This document shows, one piece after another, positions 26,220-35,291 of a stretch of 64,000 nucleotides of DNA; the stretch's first letter is position 1; every line of letters starts with the position of its first letter. The notes under the pieces are model-generated. The model worked only from the letters and a program-made list of their open reading frames with translations, was not told the DNA's origin and made no database searches. Position numbers and translations under genes: made by a program. Origin of the DNA: Telmatospirillum sp. (lineage in GTDB: Bacteria > Pseudomonadota > Alphaproteobacteria > Rhodospirillales > Magnetospirillaceae); NCBI GenBank assembly GCA_031291415.1, contig JARLJB010000099.1:23621-87620 (forward strand). The letters run 5' to 3'.

Positions 26220-26227
26220 TACTAGTA
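26220..26227. promoter_or_regulatory. TACTAGTA palindrome upstream of tail fibre gene (proximal)
   Basis: Sixth copy, in the AT-rich gap 74 bases before the fibre start. The pair at 26188 and 26220 is the only tandem arrangement. Confidence 0.35.
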
Positions 26228-26293
26228 TAAACAAAGTCTTTTATTACAATATCTGACATGATATACCTCTTGATATCTTCTGGAGGTTTCCTT

Positions 26294-28309
26294 TTGCAGT
26301 ATAGCTCTGGGGTTGTTTCTGTAAAAAACGGCTCTAATTTGGTGGCTGGGACAGGAACATCTTGGTCCGACCAAGTCTCCAAAGGTGACATCTTCTTCGT
26401 CAAAGGAGACAGTATCTCCTACGAGGTGAGCCTCGTCACAGATGACACCCATATCAGTCTCTCCGCGTCATTTGAGGGAACCTCAAGTGCGAGTGCGCGG
26501 TATGTGATCGCTCGGGACTTTACCCCTCTCTACGGCCTTCCTTACCCCCAGGCGGGCGACATCGGCACGGTGCTGCTCTTCAAACGGGCGATGATGAAGC
26601 TCGATAGCGATATCAACACCGTCGTGAAGGGGGCGCCGCCCGTCCAGAGCGTGACTGTGACCACACCACCGACTTCCGCCGTCGCGGGCCAGCTCTGGGT
26701 GGTGCCGACTGGGGCGACCGGAGCATGGGCTGATCAAGACGCTAAAATCGCTCAGTGGGATGCTGGTTGGGTCTTCATCACTCCCACTCTTGGCAACCAC
26801 ATCTGGGTTGTCGATCAAGACCTGGAGATGCTTTTCACCAACGTCGGCTGGGTGGACTCTACCGCTGGTATGCCTCAGGTATTGACGGCGGTCGCCACAG
26901 CGCAGGCTGCTGCTGCTGCCGCAGATAGCGCGGCTACCTCCATCAATGCCAGCACAGCCACAGCCACCGCAGCGGCGGCGACAGCGACGGCCGAAGCCGG
27001 GACCGCCACGGATCGGGCGACGACCGCGACCGCTGCTTCGACGACCGCGACAACCCAGGCTGGAATCTCCACGACCCAGGCCGGAATTGCGACCGAAGCA
27101 GCGACGACCGCGACCGCCGCTTCGACGACGGCAACGACCCAAGCCGGAATTTCCACAACCCAGGCTGGCGTCGCCACGGTTCAGGCTGCAGGGGCCTCTC
27201 AATCTTCCGCTGCTGCTGCCAGTTCCGCCACAGCGGCCTCAGCCTCAGCGGCTACCGCCGCGACCGAAGCCGGCACTGCCACCACCGAAGCTGGAGTTGC
27301 TGCGGCCCAGGCAACTGCCGCCACCACTGCCGCGACCACCGCGACGGGGCAGGCAACTGCCGCCGCTGGCTCGGCAACTGCCGCCGCCGGATCCGCCGTT
27401 ACAGCGGCGTCTGAAGCTGGCACGGCCACGACCGAGGCAGCCGCTGCAACCACTCAGGCAGCCGCTGCTGCTGCCTCCGCGAAGACGGCGACGGACCAAG
27501 CAACCGCCGCAGCGGACTCGGCCGTCGCTGCCGCAGCATCTGTCACGACGGCAGCTTCCGAAGCTGCCACTGCCACGGCCCAGGCTACGTTGGCTCAGGG
27601 ATATACCAAAAACATAGCGGACGCCGCAGTCAACGCAGTTGCGGTCGGGGAAGACCGGACGGCAGCAGACGCTTCCGCCGCCGCTGCTGCCGTTTCGGCA
27701 AGCGCCGCTGCCGGATCCGCCACCACAGCCGTCATCTCGGCGACCACGGCAACCGCTGCGGCGACTACGGCGACGACCGAGGCTGGCGTGGCGACCGCCG
27801 CTGCGGCCTCGACCAGTACTAACGTGAAAACTACCACCGCCGCCGCGACCACCGCGACGACCGCCGCCGGGACTGCGACCGATGCCGCGACCACCGCGAC
27901 GACCCAGGCAACCACTGCCACTACCGCCGCAGGGGCTGCTGCTGATGCCGCGACCACCGCGACGACCCAGGCGACCACAGCGACGACCGCCGCGACAGCC
28001 TCTGAGGCAGCAGCCGCCGCCGCTAAAGCTTCCGCTTCCGAGGCTGCCGCGATCACGGGCAACGCAATGATCTACATGGGAAATTGGAACGCCAGTACCG
28101 GGGGCTACCCGCCCGTGCCAGCGAACAACAAGATCGGTTCTCAGTACCGCGTCAGTGTCGCAGGGACCGTCAGTGGCAACGATCTCAATCCAGGCGATCT
28201 GCTCACCTTCAACGGCACGTCGTGGGACATCACCTGGGGCTCCGTTTCCACCGACATGGAAACCGCGCAGGGCACGTCCGCCCTCGCTCTCGCTATCGCA
28301 ATGGGATGA
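26294..28309 (+). CDS. Tail fibre with Ala/Thr-rich repeat shaft
   Basis: A 671-aa protein. TTG 26294 is preferred over ATG 26258 because GGAGG (26282-26286) lies seven bases upstream, and the protein then begins like many fibres ([27 protein letters not shown] N-terminus). Residues ~205-585 are almost only Ala, Thr, Ser, Gln, Glu and Gly in repeats such as [15 protein letters not shown]; one 87-bp DNA unit is nearly duplicated (from about 27017 and 27104) and a ~63-bp unit recurs near 27864-27990. This is a trimeric fibre shaft pattern. The last ~80 residues form a compact domain, [19 protein letters not shown], probably for attachment or receptor contact. Slippage in the repeats could change fibre length. 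Confidence 0.8.
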   Translation: MQYSSGVVSVKNGSNLVAGTGTSWSDQVSKGDIFFVKGDSISYEVSLVTDDTHISLSASFEGTSSASARYVIARDFTPLYGLPYPQAGDIGTVLLFKRAMMKLDSDINTVVKGAPPVQSVTVTTPPTSAVAGQLWVVPTGATGAWADQDAKIAQWDAGWVFITPTLGNHIWVVDQDLEMLFTNVGWVDSTAGMPQVLTAVATAQAAAAAADSAATSINASTATATAAAATATAEAGTATDRATTATAASTTATTQAGISTTQAGIATEAATTATAASTTATTQAGISTTQAGVATVQAAGASQSSAAAASSATAASASAATAATEAGTATTEAGVAAAQATAATTAATTATGQATAAAGSATAAAGSAVTAASEAGTATTEAAAATTQAAAAAASAKTATDQATAAADSAVAAAASVTTAASEAATATAQATLAQGYTKNIADAAVNAVAVGEDRTAADASAAAAAVSASAAAGSATTAVISATTATAAATTATTEAGVATAAAASTSTNVKTTTAAATTATTAAGTATDAATTATTQATTATTAAGAAADAATTATTQATTATTAATASEAAAAAAKASASEAAAITGNAMIYMGNWNASTGGYPPVPANNKIGSQYRVSVAGTVSGNDLNPGDLLTFNGTSWDITWGSVSTDMETAQGTSALALAIAMG

Positions 28310-28315
28310 CGATGA

Positions 28316-28636
28316 ATGGCTGAGACTTTCCAGAGCGTTGTGGTGAGCGGGATCGGCGGTACGAACCCGACGGCTGTTCTCACGATGGCGAACAAGGGAA
28401 TCCTGCTCGGCTTCTATGTCAGCAACCTGACCAAAGGCGAGAAGGGGTTCACCGCTACGCTCACCCGTGGCGACGTGACGATCCCTCTCGCGCCGGCCAT
28501 CCGCGTGGCAGGGCAGGGGGCTCAAGAACTGATGAAGGCCAAAATGGTTCTGTTCCCCGGCGACGTGATCACGGCGTCCGCTGTCGCGACCGACACCTTC
28601 TCTGCGATTCTCTCCTGGCTGGATGGGGTTTCCTGA
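28316..28636 (+). CDS. Hypothetical fibre-region protein
   Basis: A 106-aa protein rich in Val/Thr/Ala with a beta-rich pattern, five bases after the fibre gene and overlapping the next start by one base (TGATG). It is part of the receptor-binding gene set. It may be a structural cap or fibre-associated subunit. No family is recognised. Confidence 0.65.
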   Translation: MAETFQSVVVSGIGGTNPTAVLTMANKGILLGFYVSNLTKGEKGFTATLTRGDVTIPLAPAIRVAGQGAQELMKAKMVLFPGDVITASAVATDTFSAILSWLDGVS

Positions 28637-28917
28637 TGATCTACAACGGCGCTGACGGCGACCTCGCGGACAAACTATTCGTTGGTATGCAGTTGGATGG
28701 CACGGGGCGTCTTAGCGTTGTGATGAACGATGATGACAACGCCACGGTCATCGAACTTCCGCAGAACGGCCAAGCCAACAGCGCCGACCCGAAATTCTTC
28801 GTCGATACAGCCGCTGGGATGATCGACGCCCGCGACCTCCAGACGACTTTTTTCTCCACGGATGGCCTGACCTTTCAATGGGGTCCGAACGGCCACCTGC
28901 AAATGGTGATCTTATGA
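28636..28917 (+). CDS. Hypothetical fibre-region protein
   Basis: A 93-aa protein with beta-rich appearance and an acidic central loop (VVMNDDDNATVIEL). It is translationally coupled on both sides, overlapping the next gene by four bases (ATGA). Membership of the adsorption gene cluster is the only functional hint. Confidence 0.65.
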   Translation: MIYNGADGDLADKLFVGMQLDGTGRLSVVMNDDDNATVIELPQNGQANSADPKFFVDTAAGMIDARDLQTTFFSTDGLTFQWGPNGHLQMVIL

Positions 28918-30452
28918 GCACGATTGACCTCGGCAAGCTGCGCTTCAACTACGCCGGCCCGTGGAGTAACACCACTGTCAACGAATACAACGACGTGGTG
29001 CAGTACGGCGGCAATATTTACTGCTACATCAACCCGGTAGCCACCAGCGGCAATAGTCCGACACTGGCGGCAACGGGGGCACCGACGGCCTACTGGTCGC
29101 TGATGGTCAAGGGGTTCAACTTCATTGGCGCCTGGTCTGCTACGGTGGCCTACGAAGTCGGACAGGCCGTTGCCTTCGGCTCCTTCGTCTATGTTTGCGT
29201 CACGGACAACAGCGGCGAGCAGCCTCCGAATACCACCTATTGGTCGCAGTTCATCGACTCGATCGAGTACCAAGGCGTCTGGTCCCAGACGACGGCCTAC
29301 AAGAATGGCGACATCGTCACCTACGGTGGCACGGCCTACGTCTCCAACCAGAACCAGACTGGCAATACCCCGTCGTCGTCGCCGACTTATTGGACGCCGT
29401 TCGTTCAGGGCCTCAACCCGGCCGGTATCTGGAACGCGGCCACTCAGTATCGCAAAAACGACGTGATCGTTTACGGTGGCTCAGCCTACTTGGCGAACAT
29501 CGACAATCTCAACTTCGTCCCGTCGAGCTGCCCGACGCAGTGGACGCCGTTCGTCATGGGCCTGAACCCCAATGGCGTCTGGAACGTCGCGACCGCGTAT
29601 CGCAAGAACGACATTACGACTTACGGAAACTGCGTCTATCTTGCCTTGCTGGACAGCACCGGTCAGCTTCCCGGCACGACGGCCTCGACCTACTGGCAGT
29701 TGCTGGTTCCTGGCTACAGTCCTCGCGGGACCTGGGTAGTCACGACCCAGTATTCGATCAACGACGTGGTGACTTACGGTGGCACGACCTACTATGCCAC
29801 GCAGTCGAATCTCGGACAAAACCCCGGCGTACCATCCTCCACCTATTGGACGGTGCTTACGGTCGGCATGAATGGTCGTGGCATCTACAGCGCCGTCACG
29901 GCCTACATGCCCGGCGACGTGGTCTCTTACGGGGCAAACACCTTCTTGTGCTTAGCGAACAGCACCGGGAATGCTCCGGTCAATGTCGCCTACTGGACCA
30001 TGCTGATGTCCGGTGTGGCGGCGCGGGGTGTCTGGGTAACGGCGACCCTTTACCACCTGAATGACCTCGTGATGTCCGGCGGTAACACCTACATCGCCCT
30101 GGTCGAGCACGTCTCCACGGCCTTTGCTACTGAATTGGCGGCCAACCAGTGGCAAAAGTTCAACGGTGGCTTCAACTTCCGTCGGACCTTCGTCGCAGGC
30201 ACGGTTTACAACCAAAACGACATGATGACGGACGGCTACAGCTTGTACATCGCGCTGCCGGTCTCCTATGTCGGCGGGGCAACCGCCGCTGCTGACGTCG
30301 TCGCGGGCAATCTTCAACTCATCGCACAAGGTGAAAGTGCTCTGCCGGCGATGGCGGGCAACGCTGGCTGCTTTCTGACCACCGACGGCGCCGTGGCGAG
30401 CTGGCTCTCGATCGACGATATCGTCCTGTTCGCCACCCTTCTTGACTGCTAA
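28914..30452 (+). CDS. Receptor-binding protein with ~9 carbohydrate-binding-like repeats
   Basis: A 512-aa protein from ATG 28914 (ATGA overlap with the preceding stop). About nine tandem modules of ~45-50 residues share the pattern G-x-W-x3-T-x-Y-x3-D-x-V-x-Y-G-x3-Y-x-A...G-x2-P...YW, for example GVWSQTTAYKNGDIVTYGG and GIWNAATQYRKNDVIVYGG. This resembles the aromatic core of family 5/12 carbohydrate-binding modules (chitin-binding type 3). The C-terminal ~60 residues are different and may be a trimerisation or attachment end. The protein probably binds host surface glycan many times over. The module assignment is by motif; the ligand is unknown. Confidence 0.72.
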   Translation: MSTIDLGKLRFNYAGPWSNTTVNEYNDVVQYGGNIYCYINPVATSGNSPTLAATGAPTAYWSLMVKGFNFIGAWSATVAYEVGQAVAFGSFVYVCVTDNSGEQPPNTTYWSQFIDSIEYQGVWSQTTAYKNGDIVTYGGTAYVSNQNQTGNTPSSSPTYWTPFVQGLNPAGIWNAATQYRKNDVIVYGGSAYLANIDNLNFVPSSCPTQWTPFVMGLNPNGVWNVATAYRKNDITTYGNCVYLALLDSTGQLPGTTASTYWQLLVPGYSPRGTWVVTTQYSINDVVTYGGTTYYATQSNLGQNPGVPSSTYWTVLTVGMNGRGIYSAVTAYMPGDVVSYGANTFLCLANSTGNAPVNVAYWTMLMSGVAARGVWVTATLYHLNDLVMSGGNTYIALVEHVSTAFATELAANQWQKFNGGFNFRRTFVAGTVYNQNDMMTDGYSLYIALPVSYVGGATAAADVVAGNLQLIAQGESALPAMAGNAGCFLTTDGAVASWLSIDDIVLFATLLDC

Positions 30453-30465
30453 AGCGAGGTAATCA

Positions 30466-33189
30466 ATGACCACCACCCTAAAGGCTGCCGTCCTGAAGGA
30501 CATCCCGTACACGGCGACGGCGCTATATACCAATAACACCGGCAACACCTCGGTTCTCAAGAACCTTATTCTGAACCAGAAGAACAATGCATCTTATCGG
30601 ACGACGGCTGTTGCGGGAGGCGCATCTGGCAAGACCTTCGCCAATGGGCTGCAGGACTATACGGGTGCTCCGCTCGATAAGGTGAAAACTGTTCGCTTAA
30701 CGGCAACACGGACACTAGTCTATGGGCTGGCGGAAGTAGAGTACGGCACGATAACCACCACTGCGGTCGCCAATGGCTTTGTTCAGGTGGTCGACTACGA
30801 TGACGTGAACGACCGGTACTCGACGGGTCCAGCGACCTACATTGAGCAGTTCCACACTGGTACGACCCTGGCGTCCTTCGAAGCTAATTGCGCCGTTGCG
30901 CTTTCGGCCTCGACTTTTGCCATCGTCACTCAGTACGGCATCCTGTCGTTTACGATCACGGACGTGTTCTGCAACCTCGTGGGCTCTATCGCTCTCACGA
31001 CGACGGGCCTTCCGGTGCATGCCGCGCCTGTTTTGGGAAATGCTAGCAAGCTGCTGGTCATTCAGCGCACGGCGACCCCCGCTGTTGTATTGCAAGCTTA
31101 CAACTTGTCGGGCACGTCGTTGATCACCCCCGCCGGCACCGCTCAGACGCTCTTAACAACCATCGGCACGATTGCAACTGCAGCGGGTTGCGGAAAAGTC
31201 CGCGTAATCCAGTCTCAGCCCAATTCGGCAGCCTATACCGTTATCTGCGACACTGCCACTGCCGCCGGCCGGTTCTATTATGCTGCGTTCACTTGGACGG
31301 ATGCCACGAATACCGCGACCCTGAACTATGCGCAGGGGACCTATAACGAGACCACGGCGTCCACCAGTATGTACGCGTGGGACGCCTACAGCCTTTCAGC
31401 CGGCACGGATTTTCATTTCGCCCTTGCTGTGAGTGGCCTTAGCAGCAGCACCTACTGCCCCTTGGCCACGTCGCATTCATTGTCGGGAGCCACGGCATCG
31501 CACGCCACGGCCGGGGGTAATGTGACTTCTACCTCGGCGTATTTCCTCACTACGGTCTGGGTGAACACGATCGCCGCCACCCTGGCCGTAATCAGCGGGA
31601 CGCCTAGCAACACAAGTTATCTTTCGGGTCTCTTCACTGTGCCGAAAACGACGGACGCACCCACCGCGCTCTACCCATTCGGCGGCGTAAACCTGACTAC
31701 TTCCACGAAGCTGCTCGCAGCCAACACCTCCGTCATCGTTCCTTTCGACACCCGCTTGGCGGTCATTCCAAACTCGTCGTATTCCAATGCACTGGGACTC
31801 GCGGTTCTACCGTTTAACGGGACCCGTGGTGATATCGCGCTGCTAAACGGTACGCTGCCCAACGCGGTGCGTCCGAAGTATGTCCCGTTTGGACATCCGA
31901 GCAACAAGACCAGTCGCTGGAATGCCACTTACAACTGCTGGTGCGTTGCTGCCGGGGCTCAAGTTTTTTACTTGGACGTCAATTTCAACCAGATCGGCTT
32001 CGAGTCCATATCGGTAACGGGATATACCATCACTTGCCTTGATGTCTTCCCCAACGGGGATTTGGCAATCGGCATCAACCGTGTGATTACTACAAGTGGT
32101 TGGTATGATTCTTATTATTTGGCAAATATTTATGGTTACGTCCTCGACTACACACCAAGCAAAAATGGCGGCGGGGAAGCAATAACACCAAACTGGTCTG
32201 CCACTACTACGGTTCTTTTTGTAAATGGTGCGACCAGTTACCCTGTGCTTGATTTGTGTGTTCTCAGTGCCGGCAGCGTAGCAATTATTGGGTTTACTAA
32301 CAGCGCATCCGCTGGGTATGCTCAGACAGCTACCCTTTCTGCGGCATATGCTCTTGCCTCAACCATCCAAGTGGCCGCGAACTCCTACTATTTTGGCAGT
32401 GGGTACAGTACCTCTGGGGTGATCAACCCCTACGATTCCGCAGTGGTCCGTGTCAGCAACACTTCCTACGCCTTTATGAGTGGATTCCAAGGCGCGACGT
32501 GGTACGGGGGAATCGTTAAGGGCAATGCTTGCACATACATTGGGCCTCAAGGTGTTTCTTCGGTGGCGCTCACCAATGCCGAAGATCCCGATCTCAACAC
32601 ACTGGCTGTGGATCGCAACGGTCAGTGGGGTGTGCTCGGTCATGGTGCGTTTGGGCTCTATGCTTGGGGTCCCAACAACAACCAGTACGTCGATTGGACG
32701 CCGAACGTGTACTCGGCATTGACCTCGGGTGTGCGCTGCGAGCTGTCCGCGTCTATCAGCAACGTCGGTACGATCGCCTATGCTGCAGCAACGACCGCGA
32801 ACGCCACCGTCGGTACGATCGCCCAGCACTACTACAAGACGGTGGATGTAAACACGCAGACCGTCGGAGCGACCGGCACCAGCACGGTGCAGGGCGCGGG
32901 CGACGGGCTGGCCGCGCCATGGGTTGAAGATCTCGTGACGGGGGTCTTCAACATCACGTCACCGACGCTTTCCGAGGTCGTCAACATGCTTGGCAATCAA
33001 CCAGCTAGCGTGACGGTCCAGGTGACGAACAACGGCTCGACGCTGACGCCTTACAGCTCCATCCCGGTAGCACTGGGCGCCACGGCAGAGAACGCCACGC
33101 TGATCTTCGTCCCGCCCAACGAGACGGTCTATTTGACCAGCTCGGTGCCTTGTCAGATCGACGCTTACGGCAATGTGATGGAGCATTAA
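30466..33189 (+). CDS. Large tail spike/fibre protein of unknown fold
   Basis: A 907-aa Thr/Ala/Ser/Val-rich protein with many short beta strands and no signal peptide, preceded by GAGG. Long runs of alternating strand and turn, with phrases such as CLDVFPNGDLAIGINRV and LCVLSAGSVAIIGFTNSA, suggest a beta-propeller or beta-solenoid. The last ~85 residues (TLSEVVNMLGNQPASVTVQV onward) look like a jelly-roll-type cap. Bases 32085-32345 are unusually AT-rich, a possible sign of domain exchange. It follows the carbohydrate-binding-like protein and is probably a second receptor-binding or depolymerising component; no catalytic motif was found. Confidence 0.65.
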   Translation: MTTTLKAAVLKDIPYTATALYTNNTGNTSVLKNLILNQKNNASYRTTAVAGGASGKTFANGLQDYTGAPLDKVKTVRLTATRTLVYGLAEVEYGTITTTAVANGFVQVVDYDDVNDRYSTGPATYIEQFHTGTTLASFEANCAVALSASTFAIVTQYGILSFTITDVFCNLVGSIALTTTGLPVHAAPVLGNASKLLVIQRTATPAVVLQAYNLSGTSLITPAGTAQTLLTTIGTIATAAGCGKVRVIQSQPNSAAYTVICDTATAAGRFYYAAFTWTDATNTATLNYAQGTYNETTASTSMYAWDAYSLSAGTDFHFALAVSGLSSSTYCPLATSHSLSGATASHATAGGNVTSTSAYFLTTVWVNTIAATLAVISGTPSNTSYLSGLFTVPKTTDAPTALYPFGGVNLTTSTKLLAANTSVIVPFDTRLAVIPNSSYSNALGLAVLPFNGTRGDIALLNGTLPNAVRPKYVPFGHPSNKTSRWNATYNCWCVAAGAQVFYLDVNFNQIGFESISVTGYTITCLDVFPNGDLAIGINRVITTSGWYDSYYLANIYGYVLDYTPSKNGGGEAITPNWSATTTVLFVNGATSYPVLDLCVLSAGSVAIIGFTNSASAGYAQTATLSAAYALASTIQVAANSYYFGSGYSTSGVINPYDSAVVRVSNTSYAFMSGFQGATWYGGIVKGNACTYIGPQGVSSVALTNAEDPDLNTLAVDRNGQWGVLGHGAFGLYAWGPNNNQYVDWTPNVYSALTSGVRCELSASISNVGTIAYAAATTANATVGTIAQHYYKTVDVNTQTVGATGTSTVQGAGDGLAAPWVEDLVTGVFNITSPTLSEVVNMLGNQPASVTVQVTNNGSTLTPYSSIPVALGATAENATLIFVPPNETVYLTSSVPCQIDAYGNVMEH

Positions 33190-33193
33190 GTCG

Positions 33194-33826
33194 ATGTTTA
33201 AACAGTCCGCGTCAGGGCTGGTCAACGGGGGCGTCTTGCCTCCGACGACCACAGCGATCAATCAACAGGTGCTCTCGCCTGATGGCAAATCTCTGGTTCT
33301 CGCCCAGCAGGGTCTTGCCCTGCTGGGCGAGCAGATTGTACCTGCAGGCTCGGCTCTCGCCAGTGTGGCCTTTACAACAGGAATCGACGGCACCTATAGC
33401 CAGTATTGGGTTGAATTTGATGGGGTGGTTCCCAGCGTGGCTGGCCCTCTTGAAGCTTTGCTGATAGCCGGCGGGGTAGCGCAGTCCACTGGCTATCTGC
33501 AACATATGGCCACGCAGGTTGCCTCGGCGGCAAGCTACGTGGGGGTCATCCCCACATCGTACATCTTGTGCGCTCAGTCCGTGGGTATTGGGTCCAGTGA
33601 CACAGCCTCCGGGTTGCTCACCCTCTTCAATCCGGCCACCACCGGTAAAGTGAAAGATTTTCTGGTAGAGGCTACGGCCTCAAGCTCTGCAGGCACAGTG
33701 ATGACCAGCACGTCGGGATCTGGGTGTTGGGTCTCGAATGCGCCGACCACGGGCGTACAGTTTCAGATGTCCTCCGGTTACATCACGGCCGGCAACTTCC
33801 GGCTCTACGGCGTGAGGAATCAGTAA
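33194..33826 (+). CDS. Hypothetical fibre-tip protein
   Basis: A 210-aa beta-rich protein, four bases downstream of the 907-aa gene. The N-terminus SASGLVNGGVLPPTTTA is linker-like; the C-terminus is Ser/Thr/Gly-rich with a YLQHMATQVASAASYVGVI middle. An internal GC-rich inverted repeat (CAGCAGGG...CCCTGCTG, 33305-33324) is coding. It is adjacent to other receptor-binding genes and shares their composition; nothing more specific is supported. Confidence 0.6.
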   Translation: MFKQSASGLVNGGVLPPTTTAINQQVLSPDGKSLVLAQQGLALLGEQIVPAGSALASVAFTTGIDGTYSQYWVEFDGVVPSVAGPLEALLIAGGVAQSTGYLQHMATQVASAASYVGVIPTSYILCAQSVGIGSSDTASGLLTLFNPATTGKVKDFLVEATASSSAGTVMTSTSGSGCWVSNAPTTGVQFQMSSGYITAGNFRLYGVRNQ

Positions 33827-34345
33827 ATGCAAAAGCTCGTTGATGGCGTCATCGTCGAACTGACCGATGATGACGTGACTGCCTGGACTGCCCATCAAGC
33901 TGCCAACACGCCGACGCTGGCAGACATCCAAACCTGGGCAACTTCCCTGGCAAATAGCGCGGCCGGACAGGCCCGCACGCAGTTCCTGACCGAAGTACCA
34001 GGGCAGGATGTAACCTACTATATCAAGGGGTTGGAGGCAGCCACCTACAAGTCAGGCCAAGCTGCCGGGACCTATCCTTACCTGGAGGCGGAGGCATCCC
34101 AAACCGGGCAGACTCTTGATGTCGTCGCGGCCTCTGTCAGCGCGACGGCAACTGAGTGGAATGCCCTCAGCCCCGTGATCGAGGGGATCCGGCGGGGGCT
34201 CGTCGTCAGTATCGCTGCAGCGACCACTATTGATGCGATCTACGCCATTGTGGCCGCAGACACCACAGCCTCCTCTTTGGCCACCACAATAGCGCAAAAG
34301 GCCGTTGCGATAGTTGCGACGGCTTCCACTACCACGACTGCGTAA
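33827..34345 (+). CDS. Putative tail fibre assembly-type protein
   Basis: A 172-aa protein immediately after the previous stop, no gap. Its pattern, with a charged N-terminus (LVDGVIVELTDDDV), then YYIKGLEAATYKSGQ...YPYLEAEA, and a helical end with IEGIRRGLVVSI, is common in proteins at the 3' end of phage fibre operons that act in fibre assembly or are minor fibre parts. It is the last gene before a strong hairpin. Confidence 0.6.
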   Translation: MQKLVDGVIVELTDDDVTAWTAHQAANTPTLADIQTWATSLANSAAGQARTQFLTEVPGQDVTYYIKGLEAATYKSGQAAGTYPYLEAEASQTGQTLDVVAASVSATATEWNALSPVIEGIRRGLVVSIAAATTIDAIYAIVAADTTASSLATTIAQKAVAIVATASTTTTA

Positions 34346-34351
34346 GACAAT

Positions 34352-34371
34352 GGGGAGGCAAAAGCCTCCCC
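34352..34371 (+). terminator. Strong hairpin closing the fibre gene cluster
   Basis: A perfect 8-bp GC stem (GGGGAGGC / GCCTCCCC) with an AAAA loop directly follows the 172-aa gene. No T tract follows on the plus strand, so it may be an mRNA 3' stabiliser or a Rho-assisted end rather than a simple intrinsic terminator. Confidence 0.5.
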
Positions 34372-34384
34372 ACCGGAGGGTTGC

Positions 34385-34642
34385 ATGATATCGAATCCGT
34401 TTCTCCGCTACCTCCGAAACGTCTTCGTCGCTGTCGATGACCTGGGGAGTGCTCTTACTCTCGGCGATGGACAGGAGACGATCAGTAGTCGGCTCGGGAA
34501 AGCCGAGGAGAGTGGCCATGAAGGGCTCTCGCGCCCGCTTCGTGTTGCGGTCAACTGGGTTGCCCTGCATGTCTTTGGTCAGGAAAACCACTGCGAATCC
34601 AGCATTGAGGAGGATCGGGGGAGCGAGGCAGAGAGCGTCTGA
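34385..34642 (+). CDS. Hypothetical phage protein
   Basis: An 85-aa protein with a GGAGGG ribosome binding site. The start NPFLRYLRNVFVAVDDLGSA and the SSRLGKAEE segment resemble a small protein found near lysis genes of many proteobacterial phages, but the function of that group is not known to me. It has a short amphipathic helix at the N-terminus and an acidic end. It is convergent with the minus-strand gene 34667-35188. Confidence 0.65.
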   Translation: MISNPFLRYLRNVFVAVDDLGSALTLGDGQETISSRLGKAEESGHEGLSRPLRVAVNWVALHVFGQENHCESSIEEDRGSEAESV

Positions 34643-34666
34643 CCCTTTGCCTCGTGTTACCGCCGG

Positions 34667-35188
34667 TCAGTCTTCGAGGATCTCCAGGTACTTTTCCAGG
34701 ATCAAGCTACCCTCTTCGTGCTTCTCCCGTTTCTTGGGGTCGAGCCTCCAGTCCACCACCACCATAATGATCTTCGGAGCCAGTCCCGCCGACTTGGCGG
34801 CTGAGAGCTTGGTCTTGATCTCCTCCTTGATACGATGGAGGTCCTCGTCAATTCCTTGGATCGCCCCGATCCGATCCTTCGCGAAGACCACCGGTTGGTC
34901 GCCCAATTCTTCACGGATCACCTCAGCGGCCTCATCCGACAGTTCCTCAGTGAAGACGGGTTTCCCGAGGAGTGCCCCCGCCGTGCGTCTGGCTTCCAGC
35001 CGTTCTTGCATCTTGTCATCATCTTGGGTGGCGAGCGCCAGCAGTTCGGTCACCGGTAGCCCCTGAGATTTCAGCTCGGCGATGATGTCCTTGCGCTCGG
35101 TCTTTGTGTCTTTCTCCTCGACCTTAAGGTCATAAATCTCAGTCACAAAACATTTTAGCACTGCGTCTACATTGCTGCCGGTATCCAT
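34667..35188 (-). CDS. GapR/DUF2312-like coiled-coil protein
   Basis: A 173-aa protein from ATG 35188, chosen because AGGAGG lies seven bases upstream; an earlier in-frame ATG at 35269 has no such site. The first ~60 residues (VLKCFVTEIYDLKVEEKDTK, then IIAELKSQG and LLALATQDDDKMQERLEARR) have the spacing of GapR/DUF2312 proteins, alphaproteobacterial nucleoid proteins that bind AT-rich overtwisted DNA. The C-terminal part is Lys/Glu-rich with a short beta segment (PKIIMVVVDWRLDP). It is alone on the minus strand between two plus-strand blocks and is divergent from the gene at 35329. Homology to GapR is only moderately supported. Confidence 0.5.
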   Translation of the reverse strand: MDTGSNVDAVLKCFVTEIYDLKVEEKDTKTERKDIIAELKSQGLPVTELLALATQDDDKMQERLEARRTAGALLGKPVFTEELSDEAAEVIREELGDQPVVFAKDRIGAIQGIDEDLHRIKEEIKTKLSAAKSAGLAPKIIMVVVDWRLDPKKREKHEEGSLILEKYLEILED

Positions 35189-35251
35189 TGAAAGTCCTCC
35201 TGAGGAAACTTGACGCAGTATAAGCCGCCATATCCTGGGTATACTCCGACA

Positions 35252-35261
35252 GTTACTAACC
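35252..35261. promoter_or_regulatory. GTTACTAACC site between divergent genes
   Basis: Member of the GTTAGTAAC-type family, 64 bases upstream of the GapR-like gene (which reads GGTTAGTAAC in its own direction) and 68 bases upstream of the gene at 35329. Confidence 0.35.
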
Positions 35262-35291
35262 AACGACACCCATATCCTCTGGGCTGATGTA

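Noticed and set aside
27245..28525. 426-codon minus-strand frame opposite the fibre repeats
   Set aside because: Gly/Arg/Cys-rich translation of the Ala/Thr codon repeats; no start context and no domains.
33305..33324. Terminator in the 210-aa fibre-region gene
   Set aside because: The CAGCAGGG...CCCTGCTG repeat is inside an intact coding frame and is not followed by a T tract.
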